From: SCUN01 sp964343975
GTDB lineage: Bacteria > Acidobacteriota > Vicinamibacteria > Vicinamibacterales > SCN-69-37
Length of the DNA: 50,823 bases
Reading direction: 5' to 3'
Assembly (NCBI GenBank): GCA_964343975.1
Contig: CAYFLU010000004.1
Location: 1-50,823 of the forward strand
Below the pieces are notes generated by a model. That model made no database searches and was not told where the DNA came from. It saw only the letters and a program-made list of their open reading frames with translations. A program made the position numbers and the translations under genes. Below are positions 10,174-18,251 of this stretch, piece by piece. Numbering within the stretch: the stretch's first letter is position 1; each line of letters begins with the position of its first letter.

Positions 10174-10330
10174 CACCGTGAAGCGTGTGAGGAACGTGAC
10201 GAAGAGCTTGTGGCGCTGAGTCAGGGAACACAGCAGAGGGCCTGGCGGCCGCCTCCGGCGGCTAGCCCGGAGAAGCCGGGCCACCAGGCCACACCGCTCT
10301 TCACTTCACGACCTTCGTGTCTTCACGGTG
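10174..10330. repeat. structured repeat-like element: long imperfect inverted repeat enclosing a cloverleaf
   Basis: This fills most of the 220-bp gap between the ABC genes and the arabinofuranosidase; I see no gene in it. Outer arms at 10174-10206 and 10297-10330 are imperfect inverted copies, with CACCGTGAAG matching CTTCACGGTG and GAAGAG matching CTCTTC. Inside, GGCCTGG (10239-10245) pairs with CCAGGCC (10284-10290). That stem encloses two perfect hairpins: GCCGCC-TCC-GGCGGC (10248-10262) and CCCGG-AGAAG-CCGGG (10266-10280). This three-way shape is more elaborate than a simple terminator, although it could also end ABC transcription. It looks like a dispersed intergenic repeat, but only one copy is in the window. 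Confidence 0.6.
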
Positions 10331-10380
10331 AATGGCTCTGGCTGCACTCAGGATGCACGGCTGTGCTAACTTCCTGCGCG

Positions 10381-13300
10381 ATGAAGCTGAAACTGTCACT
10401 CGCGTTGACGATGGTCCTGGCCGTTGTCGTGGGAACGGGTCTCGTCGCACAGCAGGCGGCGACGCAGCGGGTCGCGCGCTCGCGGCCGCAGGGGCCGTGC
10501 GACATCTACGCCGCCGCCGGTGATCCGTGCGTCGCAGCGCACAGCACGACGCGCGCGCTCTATGCGAGCTACAACGGCTTCCTCTATCAGGTGATGCGCC
10601 TCAGCGACGGCAAGACGCTCAACATCGGCGTCGTCCGTCCGCCCGCAGGTGCCGGGCCCGGCGGCTACGCCGATGCCGCGTCGCAGGATGCGTTCTGTGT
10701 CAACACGTACTGCTTCATCACGAAGATCTACGACCAGTCGCCCAAGCACAACGACCTCACGCAGGCGCCGCGCGGTGGATTCAGCGGCAACGCGATGGGC
10801 GGCTTCAACAATCTGCCGATCGCCGACATGGCGCCGGTCACGGTGATGGGGCACAAAGTCTACGGCGTGTTCATCGCGCCCGGCATGGGCCTTCGCAACG
10901 ACGATCCCAAGGGCACCGCCGTCGACGATCAGGCGGAAGGGCAGTACTGGGTCATCAACGGTCTCCATCACAACGACGGCTGCTGCTTCGACTACGGCAA
11001 CGCCGAAACCGACAGCCGCGACGACGGCAACGGGACGATGGAGACGACGTACTACGGCGACTCGAAGGGCTGGTACCACGGCCCGGGCAACGGGCCGTGG
11101 ATCATGACGGATCAGGAGAACAACCTCGTCGGCTGCGTGAACGCGAGCCCGAACGACAAGAACTGCGACCTGCCGACAATCACGTGGCGCTTCGTCACGG
11201 CGATGGCGAAGGGCGAGCCGCATCACTGGACGTCGCTCGGTGGCGACGCGCAACGCGGTCCGCTCAAAGTGATGTTCGACGGACCGCGTATCGACAAGAG
11301 CTACGACCCGATGCGGAAGCAGGGCGCGATCCTGCTCGGCAACGGCGGCGACAACAGCGTGGGGTCGCAGGGCACGTTCTATGAAGGGGCGATGACGGCC
11401 GCAGGCACGTTCCCGACGGATGCGACCGATCAACTGATTCAGGCGAACGTCGTCGCGGCGAACTATCAGCCGGCGCGGCTCGTTGTGGCTGCCGGCGACG
11501 GGCCGAAGACCGACACGCATCCCTCGCTGCAGACGTTCCGGCCGGGATGGGAGCGGAACACGACGGTGACGTTTACCAACACGACTGGGGCTCCGGTGAG
11601 TGGTGTCGCGCTGAGCCTGGTGACGCCGCCGCAGTGGAAAGCCGTGGCCCAGGGCGCGTCGACGTTTGCGACGGTCGATGCCGGCGCGAGCGTGAGCACC
11701 ACATTCGCCGTGACCTCGTCGCCGAGCATCACCAACACCGACGTGATCGCGAGAGCGAAATGGACTGACGCGTCGAAGGCCGCGGCTGGCGATACCGCCG
11801 TGCTCAAGGTCCGCAACGCGCCGCCTGTGAAGATCAATGAGTTTCAGATTGCGTCCGGTGCGCCGTCGAATGCGACGAACTCGTTCATCGAGCTCTACAA
11901 CGCCGACACGAAGCCCGTCGATATTTCCGGTTGGACCGTCACTTCGCGGGCGGTGTGGCTGCCGGCGTTTTCCTCCGTCAGCATTCCCGCCGGCACGAAG
12001 CTCGGCGCGAATGGCTTCTATCTGCTCGGTCTTAGCACGTCGGGCCTCGCGGCACAGGCGCACAAGGGCGACACGTCGATCCATGTGCGCAGCACGACGG
12101 GCATGAGTTCCGGCGACACAGTCATGGTGGACGGCGAGTCGCGCACGATCGCGGCCGTCGGCACACCCGCCGTGCCGTCGACGACGTTGTGGCAGCCGTT
12201 GCCCGATGGCCCGGTCATCACGATCCCTGTTGGTTCGACGAACGTGCCCGTCACGAACATCACGGGCTTCGTCGTCGGCGAGAAGATTGCGCTCGGATAC
12301 GGCACGACGTATCCCGTCGTGGGCCGCACGATGGAGAAGTACGAAGTCGCGACGGTGACGTCGATCGGCAAGCAGGGCACGCAGGGCCGGTTGTCGGCGG
12401 CCGCGCCGGCGGGCACGAGCCTGTTGAAGGTCAACAACGTCGACAACATCTCGGTCGGCGACAAGATCCGCCTCGACATCGAGAGTGTTGGTCATGGCAT
12501 CGAATGGGTGACGGTGACGGCGGTGGGTACCGCCGGCGCGAACGGCACGGGCCTCACGATCGCGGAGAAGCTGAAGTTCGATCACGCGAGCAACATGCCG
12601 TTCAGTGATCGCGGCACCGGCATCACGTTCTCGCCGGCGACGAAGTGCGCGCACTCGAGCAACGAGCCCGTGCAAGCGCTCGGCTCGGGCGTCACGCTCG
12701 ACAAGCCGCTCGCGTTCGAGCACGGCGTGGACGGCATCGTCCGCGATGCGAAGGTGACGAACGCGGGCTATCAGGGGGCGGCCGCGCCGCAGCAGTGGTT
12801 CGGTGGTCCGGCGTTCTCGACCAACGGGGGCAGCATCATTCTTCGCACTCCTGGCGGGTTCGTCGTCGACAGTCTCAACTACGGGTTGCTCGTCGACGCC
12901 TGGGCGGCCGAGGGCGATCAATCGGTCTCGGGCGCGGGGCAGTACGGCTGCCGCGTCGCGGTGCCGAACGTCGGTCGCACCGGCGGGCCCGGCGTGAACC
13001 GCAGCGCGGGCCGGTTCCCCGACGGCGCGGATACCGACAGCAATTGCACGGATTTCCAGATTCAGTCGCCGACGACGATGCCTGCGGCCGCGGCGGCGGG
13101 CGGCACCAACATCAAGATCGCGAACGTCGCAGACTTCACGGCAGGGCAGACGCTGATCATCGACACCGGTGCGAACAGCGAGAGCGCCGTGATTGCGACG
13201 GTCGGTACGCCGGGCGCGACGACAGTGGGCGCGGAGAGTGCGGTCGGCGCCACGACGATCACGGTGGCGGGCGTGCAGAGCTTCAGCGTCGGACAGACGA

Positions 13301-13578
13301 TCACGATCGGCAGTGGTGCGACGCTCGAGACGGCGGTGATTGCGTCGAGTCAGCAGGGCAGGGGCGGTGGTCCGGGTGCGCGTCCGGGTGGGCCCGCGCC
13401 GACGCCATCGACGATCACGCTCACCGCGCCACTGAAGATGGCGCATGCGGCCGGCGATCAGGTCTCCGGCAGCGGCATCACGCTGACGACGGCGCTGACG
13501 CGCGCGCATGCGAGCGGCACGCCGGTGTCGACGGCCGTGCCGACGCCGGGCGCGAAGAACAGCTACATCAAGCGCTGA
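10381..13578 (+). CDS. secreted GH54-type alpha-L-arabinofuranosidase with NEW3-like, LTD and beta-repeat regions
   Basis: 1065 residues from the ATG at 10381, with a signal peptide ending near residue 25 (VAQQA). Residues 38-366 match the GH54 catalytic domain (ArfB/AbfB): GPCDIYAAAG-PCVAAHSTTRALY, the adjacent cysteines 201-202 (GCCFDYGNAET), Glu221 in the M-E-T strand as the likely nucleophile, and Asp324 in GGDNS as the likely acid/base. It should remove terminal arabinose from hemicellulose outside the cell. The usual CBM42 is absent. Instead comes a NEW3-like beta domain (about 375-470), then an LTD (lamin-tail) domain whose halves (484-545 and 816-895) are split by beta repeats, and a second repeat block (about 900-1050). 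The upstream frame to 10210 belongs to the repeat element. The 3' end overlaps the convergent gene by 11 bp. Confidence 0.88.
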   Translation: MKLKLSLALTMVLAVVVGTGLVAQQAATQRVARSRPQGPCDIYAAAGDPCVAAHSTTRALYASYNGFLYQVMRLSDGKTLNIGVVRPPAGAGPGGYADAASQDAFCVNTYCFITKIYDQSPKHNDLTQAPRGGFSGNAMGGFNNLPIADMAPVTVMGHKVYGVFIAPGMGLRNDDPKGTAVDDQAEGQYWVINGLHHNDGCCFDYGNAETDSRDDGNGTMETTYYGDSKGWYHGPGNGPWIMTDQENNLVGCVNASPNDKNCDLPTITWRFVTAMAKGEPHHWTSLGGDAQRGPLKVMFDGPRIDKSYDPMRKQGAILLGNGGDNSVGSQGTFYEGAMTAAGTFPTDATDQLIQANVVAANYQPARLVVAAGDGPKTDTHPSLQTFRPGWERNTTVTFTNTTGAPVSGVALSLVTPPQWKAVAQGASTFATVDAGASVSTTFAVTSSPSITNTDVIARAKWTDASKAAAGDTAVLKVRNAPPVKINEFQIASGAPSNATNSFIELYNADTKPVDISGWTVTSRAVWLPAFSSVSIPAGTKLGANGFYLLGLSTSGLAAQAHKGDTSIHVRSTTGMSSGDTVMVDGESRTIAAVGTPAVPSTTLWQPLPDGPVITIPVGSTNVPVTNITGFVVGEKIALGYGTTYPVVGRTMEKYEVATVTSIGKQGTQGRLSAAAPAGTSLLKVNNVDNISVGDKIRLDIESVGHGIEWVTVTAVGTAGANGTGLTIAEKLKFDHASNMPFSDRGTGITFSPATKCAHSSNEPVQALGSGVTLDKPLAFEHGVDGIVRDAKVTNAGYQGAAAPQQWFGGPAFSTNGGSIILRTPGGFVVDSLNYGLLVDAWAAEGDQSVSGAGQYGCRVAVPNVGRTGGPGVNRSAGRFPDGADTDSNCTDFQIQSPTTMPAAAAAGGTNIKIANVADFTAGQTLIIDTGANSESAVIATVGTPGATTVGAESAVGATTITVAGVQSFSVGQTITIGSGATLETAVIASSQQGRGGGPGARPGGPAPTPSTITLTAPLKMAHAAGDQVSGSGITLTTALTRAHASGTPVSTAVPTPGAKNSYIKR

Positions 13579-14758
13579 ACGCCTGCGCGATTGCGAGCGC
13601 TAGGGTGCGCATGTCGGCGAACGACACGTTCGCCGACACCGCGACGACGAGGCCGCGCCCGGGAAACGTGAGGAAGGACGTCGACGCGCCCTCGATCGTG
13701 CGGCTGGCGTGACTGGCGAGGAGCTCGGGCTCGGCGGTCTTGTTGAGCTGGATGTCTTCGAGCATCCACCCGAGACCGTACTGCGTGTTCTGTCCGTTGC
13801 GCAGTGTCTGTCGCGTCTGCAATTTCGTGACGGTGTCCCGCTTCAAGAACCTTCCGCCCATCGTCGCCAGGCCGAACCGCACCAGATCCGAGGGCGTCGA
13901 GAGAAACGCGCCGCCGCCGGCGAAGCATGAGTAATCCACGCCTGTGGTGACCTGCTGGCCGAAGTTGTCGACGAAGTAGGAGGTCGCCCGATCGGCGAGC
14001 GGGGTCTTCGGTGCATCCGCCGTGGTGCTCGACATGCCGAGTGGCGCGAACACCTGCGTGCGCATGAACTCCGTGAACGGCACACCGGCGACGTGCTCGA
14101 TGGCGGCGCTGACGAGCACCCAGCCGTACGTCGAATACTGGTATTTCGTCTCCGGCTCGAACTGCAGCGGGTCGCTCGCGAACGTTGCGATGCCCTCGTC
14201 GGCGCGCTCGCAGTGCACGGACGGCTTGTCGCCCCACTCCGTGTCTCGGTAGTGAATGATGCCGGCCGTGTGCGCCATCAGCTGGCGCAACGACACGGGC
14301 CAGATCTTCTTCGGGTAGGAGGGCACGTACTCCTGAATGTCGCGATCGAGACGGAGTTGTTCACGCTCGAGGAGCAATCCAACGCCCGCTGAGGTGAGGG
14401 CCTTCGACACATGACCGATCCGGAAGCGCGTGTCGGGCGTCACCGACGCACGTGTCGCGAGATCCGCGACGCCGAACCCTTCGGCCCAGACGATCTGGCT
14501 GCCGACACCAACGGCGACAGAAACCCCCGGCAGATTCTGTTCGAGGACCGCCGCGCGGACGGTCTGCCGGCTGCGGTTCGCCGCGCTCGTCCACCGCGGT
14601 TGTGGCTCCATGCGCAGGATGGAACCGACGTCCTTCGCGCTCTGATGGGCCTGTCTCGGATTCTTGGCCAGATAGATGAAGACGCCGAGCGTCACGATGA
14701 CCGGCGCGATGCAGATCAACGCCAGGGCGATGCCGTATTCTTTGCCGCTTCGAGCCAT
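13568..14758 (-). CDS. membrane-anchored serine hydrolase homologue (beta-lactamase / LACTB-like), catalytic serine replaced
   Basis: 396 residues: an N-terminal transmembrane anchor (about 9-31) and an S12/class C beta-lactamase fold. Overall it resembles LACTB (VLEQNLPGVSVAVG, VPSYPKKIWPVSLRQLMAHTAGIIHY, FEPETKYQYSTYGW). The S-x-x-K motif reads H-V-S-K, with His116 where the nucleophilic serine should be; Lys119 remains. The second motif is Tyr208-Ser-Thr210, as in LACTB. The third (H-T-G-G type) is broken to HASR at about 350. It is therefore probably not a normal serine hydrolase but a scaffold or binding protein in the periplasm. A close paralogue is at 41132-42355. It is convergent with the arabinofuranosidase and divergent from the OmpA gene. 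Confidence 0.87.
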   Translation of the reverse strand: MARSGKEYGIALALICIAPVIVTLGVFIYLAKNPRQAHQSAKDVGSILRMEPQPRWTSAANRSRQTVRAAVLEQNLPGVSVAVGVGSQIVWAEGFGVADLATRASVTPDTRFRIGHVSKALTSAGVGLLLEREQLRLDRDIQEYVPSYPKKIWPVSLRQLMAHTAGIIHYRDTEWGDKPSVHCERADEGIATFASDPLQFEPETKYQYSTYGWVLVSAAIEHVAGVPFTEFMRTQVFAPLGMSSTTADAPKTPLADRATSYFVDNFGQQVTTGVDYSCFAGGGAFLSTPSDLVRFGLATMGGRFLKRDTVTKLQTRQTLRNGQNTQYGLGWMLEDIQLNKTAEPELLASHASRTIEGASTSFLTFPGRGLVVAVSANVSFADMRTLALAIAQAFSA

Positions 14759-14855
14759 GAACGCTGATGTCCACTCTACATCGGTGTGTGTTTATGCTCA
14801 TCGGTGCCCGTGCGCAATCGGCCGCCGGGAATCGCCGGTGGTAGCATGGCGCGCC

Positions 14856-16664
14856 ATGTCTGTTGCCCGCGCGTGCGCCTCGTGTGTCGCTGCCGTCTTC
14901 GTTGCTACCGTGCTCCTGGGGTCGCATCCGGCGGCACTGCCGTTGAGCCCGCAGACCTTTGCGAACAAGCGCAAGCTCGGACCCGAGATCAATACGGACG
15001 AGCGCGATGCCCAGCCGGTTGTGTCGCCCGACGGACGCTTTCTCTACATCAACCGCGAGGGCTCGAAGGCAGCGGTGCGTGAGGTCTTCGGCGAAGCCAA
15101 CAGCGCCATCGATGCGTTGGAGAAGCAACTCGCCAACATCACCGATCCCGCTTTGCGAAAGTCGCTCGAAGACAGCATCGCCTCGATGCGGAAGACCTCC
15201 GCGGCGAATCAAGCCCAGCCGAACGCCGGACTGCGGCGGCAGGATCCGTGGGTGAGCGAACGTCAGCCCGATGGCCGTTGGGGGCAGGCGCAGAAGATGC
15301 CGGCACCGCTCTCCGGCAATCAGGGCAATACCTGGATCGGCACGGCGCTGCCCGACAACAACACGCTGCTCGTCGAGGGGTTGTTCCGCGGCACGGAGAC
15401 GGCGCAGTGGCAGGGCATCATCGATCAGGCCCAGAAGATGGGCGACGACCCGCTGCAGCTGATTCTCGCGGTGTCGGGGCGCGGTGGCGCGAATACGCCG
15501 ATGCCGGAGTCGCCGCGTCTGTTCGGCCTCACCCATCGCACGGCGTCGGGCTGGTCGGCGCCTGAGGTCCTGAAGATGGCCAGTTATACGAGCACGGGCG
15601 AACGCTTCGATGTGATCCTCGCGCCCGACGGACGCCATCTGCTCTTCTCCATTCAGAATCGCGAGTCGATCGGCAAGCGCGACCTGTTCGTATCGATGCT
15701 GCGCGCGGACGGCGTGTGGACGAAGCCTGCCAATCTCGGAGCGACGGTCAACACGCCCGGTGAAGAGTGGTCGCCGGTCATGGCGCCCGACGACCGGACA
15801 CTGTATTTTGCGAGTGATCGGCCCGGTGGATTCGGCGGCTTCGATCTCTATGCCACGCATCGACTCGACGACAGCTGGTTGAAGTGGTCGTCGCCCACGA
15901 ATCTCGGCGCGGCGGTCAACACGCCGGAGAACGACACGAACATCGCCGTCGATGCGACGGGGCGGTACGCCTACATGGCGATCGGCCCGTTGATGAAGGA
16001 AGACATCTACGAGTTTGCGCTGCCCCCCGAGATGCGGCCGACGCCCGTGGCGTTCGTCTACGGGAAGGTCACCGATCCATCGGGCCGGCCGCTGCCGGCA
16101 TCGATCGTCTACGAAGTGCTGCGGACTGGTGCCGGAGCGGGGCAGGCGGCGTCAAAGCCCGGCGACGGCATGTACCAGATCGCACTGCCGATTGGCGACG
16201 ACTACGCGTTCCGCGCGGCGGCCGCCGGCTACATCGCGGTCAGCGATCGCGTCGACCTCACGGCGGTGAAGGAAGGCCAGCGGATCGAGCGCAATCTCGT
16301 GCTCGTTCCGCTCGACGCGACGACACCGATTCGCCTCAATAACGTGTTCTTCGACACCGCGAAGACCGCGCTGCTGCCGGAATCCGCGCGGGAACTCGAC
16401 CGGCTGATCGCGCTGCTCAACGAGCACCCCACGATGCGCATCGAAGTGCGCGGCCACACAGACAGCGTGGATGACGACGCGTTCAATCAGCGGTTGTCGG
16501 AAGGGCGGGCCGCGTCGGTGGTCGCGTACCTCACGCAACATGGCATCGCCGCGTCGCGTCTGCAGTCCAGGGGATTCGGCAAGACACAGCCGGTCGCACC
16601 CAATTCAACGGCGGAAGGACGTCAGCTCAACCGCCGCGTCGAGTTCGTGATTCTGTCGAGGTAG
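14856..16664 (+). CDS. OmpA-family outer-membrane/peptidoglycan-binding protein with PD40 propeller repeats
   Basis: 602 residues from the ATG at 14856. A signal peptide (1 to about 32) is followed by PD40/WD40-like repeats (QPVVSPDGRFLYI, VILAPDGRHLLFS, SPVMAPDDRTLYFASDRPGGFGGFDLY). Next come a carboxypeptidase-regulatory-like beta domain (VYGKVTDPSGRPLPASIVYEV) and a C-terminal OmpA domain (about 490-602). The OmpA domain has the GHTDS and FNQRLSEGRA motifs whose Asp and Arg bind meso-diaminopimelate of peptidoglycan. The role is probably to tie an envelope assembly to the cell wall; relatives occur with secretion or gliding systems, of which nothing else is visible here. Upstream open frame back to 14676 overlaps the divergent gene and is ignored. 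The next gene begins 2 bp after its stop. Confidence 0.88.
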   Translation: MSVARACASCVAAVFVATVLLGSHPAALPLSPQTFANKRKLGPEINTDERDAQPVVSPDGRFLYINREGSKAAVREVFGEANSAIDALEKQLANITDPALRKSLEDSIASMRKTSAANQAQPNAGLRRQDPWVSERQPDGRWGQAQKMPAPLSGNQGNTWIGTALPDNNTLLVEGLFRGTETAQWQGIIDQAQKMGDDPLQLILAVSGRGGANTPMPESPRLFGLTHRTASGWSAPEVLKMASYTSTGERFDVILAPDGRHLLFSIQNRESIGKRDLFVSMLRADGVWTKPANLGATVNTPGEEWSPVMAPDDRTLYFASDRPGGFGGFDLYATHRLDDSWLKWSSPTNLGAAVNTPENDTNIAVDATGRYAYMAIGPLMKEDIYEFALPPEMRPTPVAFVYGKVTDPSGRPLPASIVYEVLRTGAGAGQAASKPGDGMYQIALPIGDDYAFRAAAAGYIAVSDRVDLTAVKEGQRIERNLVLVPLDATTPIRLNNVFFDTAKTALLPESARELDRLIALLNEHPTMRIEVRGHTDSVDDDAFNQRLSEGRAASVVAYLTQHGIAASRLQSRGFGKTQPVAPNSTAEGRQLNRRVEFVILSR

Positions 16665-16666
16665 TC

Positions 16667-18244
16667 ATGCGTGCATTGCCCGTTCCATTTCTCGCCATGG
16701 TCTGCATCGCCGGAGTCGTCGCGGTGGCTGCGCAGACGGCACAGGTCCGTCTGGAATCCGCGAATGTCACCGCCGGACAAGCGGCCGTCATCGTCACACG
16801 CGTGCCGGCCGGTGTCGCGGCGACCGCCGTGGCCGCGGGGCCAGCGGTGGTGGCGCCCGTTGCCTTCACCGGCACCGGTGCGGATCAGCGTGTGACCGTG
16901 GGACCGTTTGTGCAGCCCGGCACCTACACGATTCGCATCTCGGCGGGTGCGGTGCAGACGTCGGTGACGCTGACCGTGGCATTTCCGCCGTCGGAGACGA
17001 GGCCGTCCGCGGCGGATGTCGGTGCGGCGTATCGCAGTGCCGCCGACGCGCTGATCGAGAGCATCAACGCCACGCGCACCGGTGTGTCCCGGATTCCCGG
17101 CGCTGAGCCCACGCTGGAAGAAACGAAGCGCGCGATGGACGACCTGCAGCGCAAGGCCGCCGACATGCGCGCTGGGGCAGCGGACGCGGGGGCCACGATC
17201 GACCGGTACGGTCAACTGCTGAACGCCGAATCGACGGCCAGTCGCGAGTCGAAGGACGAGTTCGCGCGGCTCGAGCAGCAGATCTCTCAGGTGCTCGATG
17301 AACAGGCGCGGCAGGCGCGCGAGTTCGGACGCGACGCCGAGGCGCCACACGCGGATCCGTGCGAAGCGGCCGAAGCGGCCTCGACGGCCCTGCGCGGCGC
17401 GCAGGCGATGGTCGCGGCGATGGAACAGGGCGGGCGCGGCGCTTCGCGGCGCGCGGTCGCCTTGCCGACGAGCGCACAGTGGAATGAACTCAAGCCCAAG
17501 CTCGACGCGTTGACGACGTCGGGCCAGGCGGCGTCGTATGCGGACGCCGCACGGATGATCGACCGCGCCGCGGGGCCCAATGGACTGGGCGGGTTCACGA
17601 GCCATCAGTGCGAGAAGTACACCGGCGATTGGTCGGGCACGACGCGTGTGGAGGCGCTCGACAAGGGGCAGGCCTTCTACCAGCTGCACAATGACTGGTC
17701 GGCACACGTGGAACTGGCGGCATCGCGCTCGCTCGTGACGTCAGGCGCCGAGGCGCCGGTGCGCGGCACGCTCACCGGCCGCGGCACGAACTTCAAAGTC
17801 GTCAATCAACTCCGTGTGCTGTACGCGGGCCGGCCGGCGAAGTCGATCGAGTACCTGACGAGCGATCCCACGCCGGATCAAATCGAGAGCGCGACGTTCG
17901 TGGCCGTGATCACCGGATCGATCCGCGGCAACCAGATGTCGCTGAAGGTCCAGCCGGCGGGCGTTGACTACAGCGGTCGCGTGACCGGGAAGCTCGCTGC
18001 CGTGGTCATTCCCATGGCGTCGCCCGTGCCGCTCGTGCAGACGTTCGATGTCGTGTTTCAGGGTGGCGTGTGGCAGTTGACGCGTGCGATTGGACCGAGC
18101 GGCGCCACGGAACGTCCGCTGACGATTACGTCTGGCGGTGGCAAGCGCCTCGTGCAGGCGGATATTCCGCGCCAGTTGTCGACAGCGGGCGCTCGCGGCG
18201 CATTCACGACCCGCATCCAGCTGTGCGCGGGCTGCGGGTCGTAG
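16667..18244 (+). CDS. secreted protein of unknown function, partner of the OmpA/PD40 protein
   Basis: 525 residues with a clear signal peptide (1 to about 22, VAVAAQ). Residues 25-105 look like an Ig-like beta domain (VRLESANVTAGQAAVIVTRVP to TSVTLTVAF). Residues 110-260 are long amphipathic helices, probably coiled coil, including DDLQRKAADMR and FARLEQQISQVLDEQARQAREF. The C-terminal part is beta-rich (WSGTTRVE to FQGGVWQLTRAIG) and ends in a Cys-x-x-Cys (CAGC). I recognise no family. It starts 2 bp after the OmpA gene with a GAGG ribosome site, so the two are very probably co-expressed and both act in the periplasm or envelope. Confidence 0.8.
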   Translation: MRALPVPFLAMVCIAGVVAVAAQTAQVRLESANVTAGQAAVIVTRVPAGVAATAVAAGPAVVAPVAFTGTGADQRVTVGPFVQPGTYTIRISAGAVQTSVTLTVAFPPSETRPSAADVGAAYRSAADALIESINATRTGVSRIPGAEPTLEETKRAMDDLQRKAADMRAGAADAGATIDRYGQLLNAESTASRESKDEFARLEQQISQVLDEQARQAREFGRDAEAPHADPCEAAEAASTALRGAQAMVAAMEQGGRGASRRAVALPTSAQWNELKPKLDALTTSGQAASYADAARMIDRAAGPNGLGGFTSHQCEKYTGDWSGTTRVEALDKGQAFYQLHNDWSAHVELAASRSLVTSGAEAPVRGTLTGRGTNFKVVNQLRVLYAGRPAKSIEYLTSDPTPDQIESATFVAVITGSIRGNQMSLKVQPAGVDYSGRVTGKLAAVVIPMASPVPLVQTFDVVFQGGVWQLTRAIGPSGATERPLTITSGGGKRLVQADIPRQLSTAGARGAFTTRIQLCAGCGS

Positions 18245-18251
18245 CCGAGAC

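Noticed and set aside
10396..13509. Minus-strand open frame of about 1037 codons opposite the arabinofuranosidase
   Set aside because: Arg-rich shadow; the plus strand has a signal peptide and a recognisable GH54 domain.
14759..14855. Repeated CATCGGTG octamers in the gap between the divergent serine hydrolase homologue and OmpA gene
   Set aside because: Only two copies with no symmetry; not enough to call a regulatory site.
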